DNA of 16,298 bases, from contig JAEDOD010000033.1 in assembly GCA_016302165.1 (NCBI GenBank), forward strand, positions 1 to 16,298. The letters are read 5' to 3'. Positions within the stretch are counted from its first letter, which is position 1. Every line of letters begins with the position of its first letter. The position numbers and the translations under genes are program-made. The stretch is from Sphaerochaetaceae bacterium (GTDB lineage Bacteria > Spirochaetota > Spirochaetia > Sphaerochaetales > Sphaerochaetaceae). Shown piece by piece: positions 6,184 to 13,392 of this stretch. A model generated the notes under the pieces. The model saw only the letters and a program-made list of their open reading frames with translations, searched no databases and was not told the DNA's origin.

Positions 6184-7665
6184 TTATCTTGCCTCCCCTT
6201 TTCTCTTTTCCAGCTCTCCCACGATTCTTCTGTATTCGTCTTCGTCCAGAATATAGTGCTTCCTATATAGGTAATATGACGTAGCCATCAGAAGAGCCGG
6301 TACGATTCCCATTACAAGCATCAGCCCTACGCTCTGCACTCCAGACACTCCAGACAGCACTTCATGGATGGAGGAAAGCTTCTCTGCCTCACTGATGAGA
6401 GCAAGGCTTGTATCCCTTTCAAGGGCTGAAATCTGATTGGTGATGTTGGTGACGCCGAAAATCAGGTAGGTCACTGAAGTCAGGAGAACCACCAGGGCCG
6501 AGGAAAGCTTGGTAAGGAAAGGACGGAGGGATGCGATGATGGCTTCATCCCTTTCTCCATTCTTATATTCATTGTATTCAACTGTATTGATGATGGAGAT
6601 CATCATCACCAGATAGTAGGCATACTGGCCAAGGTTGGTGAACATATAGCTTATGGTCACCACCCAGAACTTAAGGTTTGAGCGGCCCATGAAGATTCCG
6701 GCAGCCATCATCACCACATAGAAAGACAGGGAAAGGTAGAGCATATACTTCATGAGTGTCTTTCTCTTTATCTTCCTTGAGATTGCAGGATAGAACACCA
6801 TCAGAAATGCTGTAGCCAACACACCGATGGTGCTGAAGGTGGAGTAGAGGCCACCTTCGTAGCCGAAAGCGAAGTAGATGTAGGTGGAGCCCAGACCTCC
6901 AAGGATCAGGTTCAATCCGATCTGCTGGAGTAGGAAGATTATGGAGACCCACACCAGCTGGTCATTCTTGAATATGACAGAGATTATCCTTCTGAAGCTG
7001 ACAGACTTGGGAGCCGGAGCATTCAGATAGCTTCTGTCCTCCTTGGCTCCGAATATGGTGAAGGCAAGGAAAAGTGGAGCCAGGATGCAGAAAAGAAGCG
7101 CAACCCTGCTATAGGCCTTCTGGGCGCTTCCTCCTATGGTCATGGTTCCTGTGGTGAACATAGGAATGAGAATTCCTGCAATTGTACTTCCCACCCCTGC
7201 AAAAAGAGTTGCACGGGAAGTGAACTGGTCCCTGCTTTCACCATCGCTTCCAAGGGAAGGAATCATTCCCCAGTAGGAGATATCGTGCATGGTATATGTA
7301 ATTGAATAGAGGAAATACATAAGGGCGAAGAATACTACAAAGGCCCATCCCTCCAGCCTTACGCTGAATGCCATATATACCACCACGCTTGTGGTAAGGA
7401 TTCCCACCAAAAGCCATGGCTTATATTTTCCCCAACGTGTTCTGGTGCATTCTATGATGTTACCCATGATTGGATCGTTCAAGGCATCAAAGACCCTGCT
7501 TGCCACCATGATTATGGTGATTGCCATAAGCTGGGCTGCTGTCAACTGATGAGTGAACAGCACAAAGAGCAGAATGTAGTTGGTGAATAGCTGGTAGAGC
7601 ATGTCCCTTCCCACTGTTCCAAGGGGAAAGAACCACAGGTTCCTCTTTTTGTTCTTGTCTTCCAT
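6184..7665 (-). CDS. GPH-family sugar:cation symporter
   Basis: The product has 493 residues with about 12 hydrophobic segments, typical of the glycoside-pentoside-hexuronide (GPH, MFS_2) family, inner membrane. The first conserved loop is clear at about 58-88: 'FDALNDPIMGNII' followed by 'TRWGKYKPWLLVG'. Relatives such as MelB, XylP and GusB import unmodified glycosides, pentosides or hexuronides with H+ or Na+. An insertion-like stretch at about 425-450 (an N-rich, soluble-looking loop before the last helices) is slightly unusual. The ATG at 7665 has AAGGAAG upstream and lies 9 bases after the GH13 stop. Being between a glucosidase and a deacetylase suggests an oligosaccharide substrate entering unphosphorylated. 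Family is secure; substrate is inferred. Confidence 0.93.
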   Translation of the reverse strand: MEDKNKKRNLWFFPLGTVGRDMLYQLFTNYILLFVLFTHQLTAAQLMAITIIMVASRVFDALNDPIMGNIIECTRTRWGKYKPWLLVGILTTSVVVYMAFSVRLEGWAFVVFFALMYFLYSITYTMHDISYWGMIPSLGSDGESRDQFTSRATLFAGVGSTIAGILIPMFTTGTMTIGGSAQKAYSRVALLFCILAPLFLAFTIFGAKEDRSYLNAPAPKSVSFRRIISVIFKNDQLVWVSIIFLLQQIGLNLILGGLGSTYIYFAFGYEGGLYSTFSTIGVLATAFLMVFYPAISRKIKRKTLMKYMLYLSLSFYVVMMAAGIFMGRSNLKFWVVTISYMFTNLGQYAYYLVMMISIINTVEYNEYKNGERDEAIIASLRPFLTKLSSALVVLLTSVTYLIFGVTNITNQISALERDTSLALISEAEKLSSIHEVLSGVSGVQSVGLMLVMGIVPALLMATSYYLYRKHYILDEDEYRRIVGELEKRKGEAR

Positions 7666-7674
7666 ATTTCTTCC

Positions 7675-9261
7675 TTACTTGACTAATATTCCTTCCCAAG
7701 GCTTCAAAACCCCATTTTCGTGCTCCAGATATGTGGAGAGAACCACTTTCCCCTTCTCTTCCACCCTTATACTCTTTCCGCTATGGTTCAGCATTACCTT
7801 CACATCTCCACGGCGGTATACAGTAAGCCTTCTTCCATTGTTTTCCAATCTGAAGTCTCCTTCAAGGAGATCCCTGCAATTTTTCCGTAGCTTAAGAAGT
7901 GCCCTGTAGAATATAAGGACGGAAGAAGGATCCTCATTCTCAGCCTCCACATTTATCTCAGCGCTGTTACGGTTGATTCCCAGCCATGGTGAAGAAGAAG
8001 AGAAACCGCTTCCCTTTTCTTTTGTCCACTGCATAGGCGTCCTGGCGTTGTCACGGGAGGAAGCCTTGATGATCCTCCACCTTAAGGCTTCAGGAAGTGG
8101 AATGGATGAAAGGATGGAGTAGATGTTCTTCGACTCCACGTCCCTTATTTCATCCATGCCCTGGAAGTCGAAGTTGGTCATTCCTATCTCCTCACCCTGA
8201 TAGATGAAGGGAGTTCCCTTCAGTGTCAGGAGAAGCAGGGCAAGAAGCTTGGCAGACTGCTGTCTATACTCAAGGCTTCCGAATCTTGATACGCTTCTAG
8301 GCTGGTCATGGTTCTCGAAATAGATAGAGTTCCAGGGAAGCTCATTCTGCCAAAGGGAGAGAGTGGAGATGAATTTTTTCCAGGAGAACCTTTTCTTGAA
8401 CCACTTCACTATTATCTGGTCCGTCTCCATATGGCGGAAGGAGAACACCATATCCAGCTCCTTCCTTTCGGGAAGAGTAAGCTTTCTGGCATCCTCTATA
8501 TCCACAAACACTGTCTCACCTACAGTAAAGCCATCATATTCCTTCACTACAGAATTGAGGCGCTTCAGGATTTCGTGGGTGCCTGGAAGGGTCAGATAGT
8601 GCTCGCTTCCTGTAAGAATCAGCCTTTTCCTTCCATTCTCCAGGGAGTCCTTATACAGGATGTTTATTACATCGCACCTGAATCCCTTTACACCCTTATC
8701 CAGCCAGAACCGGAGGATCTCCTCGATCTTTTCCCATAGTAAGGGATTATGGTAGTTGAGATCCGCCTGATGGGGAGCAAAAAGATGGAGATAGCTGGCC
8801 TTTCTCTCGCTGTCGTAGCACCAGGTTCCTCCTCCGAAGAATCCTGTCCAGTTGTTGGGAGTTCCTGGCCATGAGTCTGACCAGTAGTAGAAATCCTTAT
8901 ATGGCTCCACTCCTTTACGGCTAAGGCGGAACCACTGGTGCTCTGTGGATGTGTGGTTGATCACCAGGTCCATGACAATCTTCAGCCCTCGCCTTGAAGC
9001 CTCAGCAACCAAGGCATCGAAATCCTCCATGGTTCCATACTCAGGGTTTATCTCAGTGTATGAGCTGATGTCATAACCATTATCTTCATTGGGAGAAAGA
9101 TATATTGGGCTCAGCCATATTACATCCACTCCCAGGGAGGCGATATAGTCAAGCTTCCCGATTATTCCCCTCAGGTCTCCGATTCCGTCTCCATTGGAAT
9201 CACAGAAACTTCTGGGATAGATCTGATAGACCACAGACTTTTTCCACCAATTCCCGTCCAT
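7675..9261 (-). CDS. GH13 alpha-glucosidase, oligo-1,6-glucosidase type
   Basis: The product has 528 residues from ATG at 9261, whose ribosome site GGAGG is good; a TTG at 9315 would add 18 unconserved residues. The start 'WWKKSVVYQIYPRSF' and the calcium-loop motif 'DSNGDGIGDL' (21-30) are typical of GH13 subfamily 31. Catalytic residues: nucleophile Asp197 (GFRCDVIN), acid/base Glu249 (TVGE) and Asp319 (ENHDQ); region I is 'DLVINH' at 98-103. Val198 after the nucleophile is the residue linked in this subfamily with alpha-1,6 rather than alpha-1,4 preference. No signal peptide, so it acts in the cytoplasm on imported sugar. It begins the operon with a GPH symporter. Trehalose-6-phosphate hydrolase and dextran glucosidase share these motifs, but no PTS gene is present. 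Confidence 0.93.
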   Translation of the reverse strand: MDGNWWKKSVVYQIYPRSFCDSNGDGIGDLRGIIGKLDYIASLGVDVIWLSPIYLSPNEDNGYDISSYTEINPEYGTMEDFDALVAEASRRGLKIVMDLVINHTSTEHQWFRLSRKGVEPYKDFYYWSDSWPGTPNNWTGFFGGGTWCYDSERKASYLHLFAPHQADLNYHNPLLWEKIEEILRFWLDKGVKGFRCDVINILYKDSLENGRKRLILTGSEHYLTLPGTHEILKRLNSVVKEYDGFTVGETVFVDIEDARKLTLPERKELDMVFSFRHMETDQIIVKWFKKRFSWKKFISTLSLWQNELPWNSIYFENHDQPRSVSRFGSLEYRQQSAKLLALLLLTLKGTPFIYQGEEIGMTNFDFQGMDEIRDVESKNIYSILSSIPLPEALRWRIIKASSRDNARTPMQWTKEKGSGFSSSSPWLGINRNSAEINVEAENEDPSSVLIFYRALLKLRKNCRDLLEGDFRLENNGRRLTVYRRGDVKVMLNHSGKSIRVEEKGKVVLSTYLEHENGVLKPWEGILVK

Positions 9262-9264
9262 CTC

Positions 9265-9288
9265 TCCTCCATTATCCCCTCCATTATC
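9265..9288 (-). repeat. 12-bp tandem repeat duplicating the ribosome site of the GH13 gene
   Basis: On the minus strand GATAATGGAGGG is followed directly by GATAATGGAGGA and then GAG-ATG. The copies match at 11 of 12 positions, so two GGAGG ribosome sites and two GATAAT boxes stand in tandem before the start codon. The arrangement supports the ATG at 9261. Confidence 0.7.
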
Positions 9289-9320
9289 CCACCTGAAAAA
9301 CACAAGTACAAACAAAAACG

Positions 9321-9361
9321 TCAGACAGAGGAAAAAATATCAAAGAAGGCTGTTTGTCTGA
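9321..9361. promoter_or_regulatory. Inverted repeat in the divergent GH13 / choloylglycine hydrolase region
   Basis: TCAGACA (9321-9327) and TGTCTGA (9355-9361) are perfect inverted 7-mers with 27 bases between, in the 152-base gap between divergent genes. Candidate operator shared by both genes, or chance. I could not identify a convincing -35/-10 pair for either gene. Confidence 0.35.
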
Positions 9362-9413
9362 ATTCACTTTCCCTTTTGACCTTCTCAGCCTTATATTTTC
9401 CTTGGAGAAGAAA

Positions 9414-10391
9414 ATGTGTACAGCAACAACTTTAAGAAATGGTGATTTCTATTTTGGACGTAATCTTGACCTGGGAGGCCAGCATGGAGAGAAGGTGCTG
9501 GTGGTTCCAAGAGCCTTTCCTCTTTCCTTCAGACACCATAAAGCCCTTGAGAGGCATGAAGCCATAATCGGCATGGGAGTGATGATGAACGGCTACCCTC
9601 TCTTCTACGATGGAGCCAACGAATCGGGATTGGCTGTGGCAGGCCTCAACTTCCCTGGAAACGCCGTGTATTCTGAGAGCATCCAGGAAGGAAGACACAA
9701 TGTTGCTGTCTTTGAGTTCATTCCCTGGCTTCTGACCCATGCAGGAAGCGTAGATGAAGCAGAGCTTCTCCTTTCCTCCACTGTACTTCTCTCGGAGCCA
9801 TTTGCTCCAGGAGTTCCCACAGCCACCCTTCACTGGATGATTTCAGATAAGGAGAGGTCAATCGTGGTGGAATCCACCTCCACCGGCCTCCATGTCTACG
9901 ACAATAAGGCTGAGGTTCTGACCAACAATCCAGAGTTCCCATTCCATATGTTCTCTCTCAACAACTACACCAGGCTCTCCCCTTCAGACCAGAAGCCTAC
10001 CTTCGGCATAGATATGGACTACGATGTGTACTGCAAGGGCCTGGGAGGCCTTGGGCTTCCTGGGGACCTGTCCAGCGTATCCAGATTCATCAAGGCTGCA
10101 TTTGTCAGGGCAAACAGCGTCTCAGGAAAGGACGAAAGCTCCAACGTATCCCAGTTCTTCCATATTCTGGGCTCTGTAGACCAGCAGCGTGGAGCTGTAA
10201 TCTATGGAGATGGAGAGTATGAGATTACTGTATATGCAGCCTGCATCAATGCTTCCAAAGGCTTCTACTACTATCATACCTACGACAATCCAAGAATAAA
10301 CAAGGTAGATATGCATAGAGAGAACCTGGAAGGAAGCGAAATATCAGTTTTCCCTCTTCAGGATAAGTTGGATATCCTTGAAGTTAATTGA
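9414..10391 (+). CDS. Choloylglycine hydrolase family protein (bile salt hydrolase / penicillin V acylase type)
   Basis: The product has 325 residues. The start is ATG at 9414 (GGAGAAG upstream), because these Ntn hydrolases need Cys2 exposed as N-terminal nucleophile after Met removal; a GTG- or ATG-like start further upstream would bury it. Active-site residues align with the Clostridium perfringens bile salt hydrolase: Cys2, Arg16, Asp19, Asn79 (AGLNF), Asn172 (TNNPEF) and Arg224 (SVSRF). The 'GLGLPGDLSSVSRF' stretch is characteristic. Such enzymes cleave the amide bond of conjugated bile acids or of penicillin V; sequence alone does not decide. No signal peptide, so cytoplasmic. It is a single-gene unit transcribed away from the sugar operon, ended by the stem-loop at 10418-10462. 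Its presence fits a gut habitat. Confidence 0.93.
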   Translation: MCTATTLRNGDFYFGRNLDLGGQHGEKVLVVPRAFPLSFRHHKALERHEAIIGMGVMMNGYPLFYDGANESGLAVAGLNFPGNAVYSESIQEGRHNVAVFEFIPWLLTHAGSVDEAELLLSSTVLLSEPFAPGVPTATLHWMISDKERSIVVESTSTGLHVYDNKAEVLTNNPEFPFHMFSLNNYTRLSPSDQKPTFGIDMDYDVYCKGLGGLGLPGDLSSVSRFIKAAFVRANSVSGKDESSNVSQFFHILGSVDQQRGAVIYGDGEYEITVYAACINASKGFYYYHTYDNPRINKVDMHRENLEGSEISVFPLQDKLDILEVN

Positions 10392-10417
10392 GCCCCCCTT
10401 TTTGTTTTTTCTTCTGT

Positions 10418-10462
10418 AAAAGGAAGAGCCGTCGTCGGATGGTCCGGCGACGGTTTCCTTTT
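10418..10462. terminator. Bidirectional terminator between convergent genes
   Basis: AAAAGGAA and TTCCTTTT enclose a GC-rich stem CCGTCGTCGGA / TCCGGCGACGG (one G-T pair) with loop TGG. The A-rich and T-rich flanks give a T-rich tail in both directions, serving the choloylglycine hydrolase (+) and the beta-helix lipoprotein (-), whose stop is 4 bases away. Confidence 0.88.
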
Positions 10463-10465
10463 CAC

Positions 10466-12313
10466 TCAGTTTCCAACTGGAGGGAACTCTCCTCTCACGG
10501 AAGGTGGGAATTCACCTTTATTCCGCATATCCATGGCACCAGGGAATTCTCCTCTGCCGCCCATTTCCATGGCGCCGCCATTCTTCATGCCCATGCCTCC
10601 GCCCATAGAGTAGTGGTTTCCTGAGGCTCCAGCCTGGGTCAAGGCTGAATAAACTGTATTTCCTCCACTGATGGTCACATTTCCCGTAAATAGGCCATTG
10701 AAGTTTTCGTCTCCCTCTACTTCCACGTCAGACAGGACAGAATATGTCTTTCCTGTCTCCAGAGAGTCAGAGAGCACCATTACATTCCGGTTTTCCGACT
10801 GGAGAGGAAGAGAAAGGGCCACTACCGCCTTTCCATTTTCGTCCAGAAGGGCAAAGGATGAGGAAGATACATCAAAGGAGAAGGACAAGGCGTTTTCAGG
10901 AGCATTGTTGCCTCCGCCTATGGCGATTACTTTTCCGCCTTCATAAGTGAAGTTCCTGTCTGCATCGGAGTCTATGCCAAGGCCTATTCCTCCAGCTCCC
11001 ACGAAAATGGATGTGCCACCTGAGACAGTAAAGACTCCATTGCTGTCAGCCCCGTCATCTCCACGGGAAAGGGCGAAGACATAGCCGCCGTTTATGGCGA
11101 TTAGGGATCCTGCATTTATTGCGTCGTCAGTAGCGCTTATTTCAATGATTCCTCCGTTGATCCTCAGTTCGTTCTTTGCTTCGATGCCTTCAGGAGAAAG
11201 GCTCTCGTCTTCACTTACTTCATAGGGCTCACCGGTAGTATGGATACGGATCCAGCCTCCGTTGATGGTGAGATTTGGAGTGGGGTCATCATCCACGCTT
11301 TCTGTCTCGCTGTCTTCATCCACATCGAAGCCGGCTGTAATGCCCTTACCTACGCTTTCAATAAGGATCACTCCTCCGTTGATCTCAATCCAGCCCTTAG
11401 GATCATCACCTTCTATTCCGTTGACCTTGATGCCCTTGCTCTCTTCTCCATAGACAGAGCCCAGGGCATTGATGACAAGTTTTCCTCCATTCATCAGGAA
11501 AGCGTCGTCAGCACTGATGCCGTTACCTTCAGCCATCTCTGAAATATTGATGGTGATGTCACCACCATCTATTTCAACGGTTCCGTCCACCTTAAGGCCA
11601 TGCTTCTTCTCTCCCCTTATCTCCACTTCTCCCTCACCGAAGATTACAAGGTTGCCGTCACTGGTAAGAGCACCCTTCTTTCCGTTGTCTATGGTATCTG
11701 AAAGAAGTGATGAGCCTTCCAGCTTGATGTATGTGGTGTTTCCACCCTTAAGCACCAGAGCAGGAGTTGTAGTGGCTGTAATGGTGGAGGAAGCCAAGGT
11801 TACCATAATATCCGCATCTTTGCTTTCTATGGTGATTCCACCATTCCACTCTCCGCTGAGAATCACGTTGTATTTTTCGCTGGAAGTATTTGTGATGTAG
11901 ATCATCCCATCCTTTTCTTCCACAGTAAGATATGTGAACATCCTTGTGGTTCCAACCAGGCCATTGGGGGAAAGAAGGATAGGATAGTTCTGATACTCCT
12001 CTTCCGGGAAAGAGAAAGGAAGGGAAGCACCTGCTGTCTCATAGTCCAGATTTGACGAGAACTCCACGTCCTCCCTGAGAGTTCCTATGGCTTCGTCCAT
12101 CCTGCCACCAAAAGCCATCCCCCCTTCAGGAAATACCTTTCCCATGGCTTCTCTTCCATAGCCTTCCATAGGGAAAGGAGGATAGGCCTCTGAAACCACT
12201 TCAGTTGGGACTTCAACATTATTCTCTGTAATGTTTTCTTCACTCTTTGTCGCACAGCCCACTACCAATATGAGAAGTGCAGACAGAATACAAAACGCTG
12301 CCTTAATCTTCAT
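10466..12313 (-). CDS. Lipoprotein with Cthe_2159-like beta-helix (carbohydrate-binding type)
   Basis: The product has 615 residues. A signal peptide ends in the lipobox Val-Val-Gly-Cys (Cys20), giving a surface or periplasmic lipoprotein. From about 150 to 470 the protein is a ladder of short strands with recurring '(I/V)xGG' turns at about 247, 273, 310, 349, 384, 406, 429 and 456, the mark of a right-handed parallel beta-helix. The pattern resembles the Cthe_2159 family, whose founding member from Clostridium thermocellum binds acidic polysaccharides such as polygalacturonate. An acidic loop at 331-343 may bind calcium. The C-terminus (about 566-615) is rich in Gly and Met and repeats 'GEFP' three times. 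The start is ATG at 12313 with GAGGTG upstream. It is a single-gene unit between two terminators. Polysaccharide binding is inference from the family; surface adhesion is an alternative. Confidence 0.85.
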   Translation of the reverse strand: MKIKAAFCILSALLILVVGCATKSEENITENNVEVPTEVVSEAYPPFPMEGYGREAMGKVFPEGGMAFGGRMDEAIGTLREDVEFSSNLDYETAGASLPFSFPEEEYQNYPILLSPNGLVGTTRMFTYLTVEEKDGMIYITNTSSEKYNVILSGEWNGGITIESKDADIMVTLASSTITATTTPALVLKGGNTTYIKLEGSSLLSDTIDNGKKGALTSDGNLVIFGEGEVEIRGEKKHGLKVDGTVEIDGGDITINISEMAEGNGISADDAFLMNGGKLVINALGSVYGEESKGIKVNGIEGDDPKGWIEINGGVILIESVGKGITAGFDVDEDSETESVDDDPTPNLTINGGWIRIHTTGEPYEVSEDESLSPEGIEAKNELRINGGIIEISATDDAINAGSLIAINGGYVFALSRGDDGADSNGVFTVSGGTSIFVGAGGIGLGIDSDADRNFTYEGGKVIAIGGGNNAPENALSFSFDVSSSSFALLDENGKAVVALSLPLQSENRNVMVLSDSLETGKTYSVLSDVEVEGDENFNGLFTGNVTISGGNTVYSALTQAGASGNHYSMGGGMGMKNGGAMEMGGRGEFPGAMDMRNKGEFPPSVRGEFPPVGN

Positions 12314-12332
12314 GTATTCACCTCTTCCCTCT

Positions 12333-12360
12333 CTTATAGACCAAAAGAGGAAATTGAAAA
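12333..12360 (-). promoter_or_regulatory. Candidate promoter of the beta-helix lipoprotein
   Basis: Minus-strand reading gives TTTTCA (12360-12355), 16 bases, TATAAG (12338-12333), about 20 bases before the ATG. The rest of the 158-base gap holds the nagB terminator and two copies of GGAAAAAACA (12371-12380, 12405-12414). Confidence 0.3.
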
Positions 12361-12443
12361 TGGGGCAAGGGGAAAAAACAGAAATGAAACAGATTTCCCA
12401 TTAAGGAAAAAACATATTCCTCACAAAGAATACAAAATGTCAG

Positions 12444-12468
12444 AAAAGGATAAGGCCCCGAAGGGCCT
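12444..12468 (-). terminator. Intrinsic terminator of nagB (UUCG loop)
   Basis: After the nagB stop the minus strand reads AGGCCC-TTCG-GGGCCT followed by TATCCTTTTC. The perfect 6-bp GC stem with a stable UUCG tetraloop and a T-rich tail is a clear Rho-independent terminator. Confidence 0.88.
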
Positions 12469-12471
12469 CTT

Positions 12472-13188
12472 TCACACAGCGTCTTCTGTAGCAATCACTG
12501 TAACATCCGGGTGGAGTGACAGGAAGGATGCAGGACACCTGGTGTCCAGGACACCTTCCATCATTCTCCTTGCAGCCTCCTTCTTCTCCTTTCCGGAAAC
12601 AAGGATGATGATCTTCCTTGCCTTCAGGATGGAGCCCATTCCCATGGTCAGGGAGTACCTTGGAACTTCATCAAGAGAAGCAAAGAATCTGCTGTTGGCT
12701 TCAATTGTGCTCTCTGTAAGCTTAGTCTTATGGGTTACAGGAACAAGGAATTCATCTGGCTCATTGAAGCCGATATGACCATTTCGTCCGATTCCCAGAA
12801 CCTGAAGGTCTATTCCCCCAAGAGAATCTATGAGAGCGTCATATTCAGCGCATTCCTTATCTGGATCCTCAGCCAGACCGTTGAGCACATGAGTATTGGA
12901 AAGGTTGATATCTACATGATTAAAAAGATTTTCATTCATGAAATGACGATAGGACTGCTCATTGTCTGGAGAGATCGGATAATACTCATCCAGGTTCACT
13001 GTCTTTACGTCCTTGAAGGATATTTCTCCATTCCTGTTCCTTCTCTGAAGCTCTTTGTACATTCCTACGGGAGTGCTGCCTGTGGCCAGGCCCAGTACAC
13101 AGTCTCTCTTCAAGGTAAGAAGGGCGGAAAAGATGTCTGCAGCCTTTCGGCTCATGGCTTCATAATCCTTCACAACAATCAGATTCAT
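12472..13188 (-). CDS. nagB: Glucosamine-6-phosphate deaminase
   Basis: The product has 238 residues, the length of Gram-positive-type NagB and slightly shorter than the E. coli enzyme, lacking its C-terminal allosteric extension. It converts glucosamine 6-phosphate to fructose 6-phosphate and ammonia in the cytoplasm. Motifs: 'LGLATGSTP' (32-40, phosphate binding), 'NLDEYY' (65-70, with catalytic Asp67), and 'GIGRNGHIGFNEP' (132-144, with catalytic His138 and Glu143). The start is ATG at 13188 with AAAGGAG upstream. It is a single-gene unit with its own promoter and terminator; no nagA is adjacent. It could use glucosamine made by the PIG-L enzyme in this window, but that is inference. Assignment is secure. 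Confidence 0.97.
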   Translation of the reverse strand: MNLIVVKDYEAMSRKAADIFSALLTLKRDCVLGLATGSTPVGMYKELQRRNRNGEISFKDVKTVNLDEYYPISPDNEQSYRHFMNENLFNHVDINLSNTHVLNGLAEDPDKECAEYDALIDSLGGIDLQVLGIGRNGHIGFNEPDEFLVPVTHKTKLTESTIEANSRFFASLDEVPRYSLTMGMGSILKARKIIILVSGKEKKEAARRMMEGVLDTRCPASFLSLHPDVTVIATEDAV

Positions 13189-13210
13189 GGCAATTTTCTC
13201 CTTTTTTCAA

Positions 13211-13239
13211 AGTATCCAATGGAGAGTGGAGGTTGTCCA
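13211..13239 (-). promoter_or_regulatory. nagB promoter
   Basis: Minus-strand reading gives TGGACA (13239-13234), 17 bases, GATACT (13216-13211), 22 bases before the nagB ATG. The -35 matches consensus at 5 of 6 positions and the spacing is ideal. A short inverted repeat GTGGA-CAACC-TCCAC overlaps the -35 element and could be an operator. Confidence 0.6.
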
Positions 13240-13293
13240 CCGTCTTTCTGTACCAACCCTCAAATTGTGAAAAAAGGATTATTCAACCCCAGG

Positions 13294-13331
13294 TTGCAGA
13301 AAAAGACAACCAGAACTATACCCAGACAACT
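13294..13331 (+). promoter_or_regulatory. Candidate promoter of the XRE gene with AGACAAC repeats
   Basis: TTGCAG (13294-13299), 17 bases, TATACC (13317-13322) lies about 70 bases before the XRE start. AGACAAC occurs at 13304-13310 and 13324-13330, 20 bp apart and bracketing the -10 element, which would suit autoregulation by an HTH dimer. Confidence 0.35.
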
Positions 13332-13392
13332 CTCAAACCCTTATTTCTTCGCCATTTACGGTATAGATTAATGGAGGAAAGGAGAGAATGAG

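Noticed and set aside
7675..9261. Naming the GH13 gene treC
   Set aside because: Trehalose-6-phosphate hydrolases share the motifs, but the neighbouring transporter is a GPH symporter that does not phosphorylate its sugar and no PTS gene is present.
9354..9413. 20-residue N-terminal extension of the choloylglycine hydrolase
   Set aside because: It would hide Cys2, the N-terminal nucleophile, and the ATG at 9414 has the better ribosome site.
12371..12414. Direct repeat GGAAAAAACA upstream of the beta-helix lipoprotein
   Set aside because: Two 10-mers 34 bp apart made mostly of an A run are easily chance in this AT-rich gap.
12730..13371. Plus-strand open frame of 213 residues opposite nagB
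   Set aside because: nagB on the other strand is unambiguous with all its motifs, promoter and terminator; the antisense frame shows no recognisable protein.
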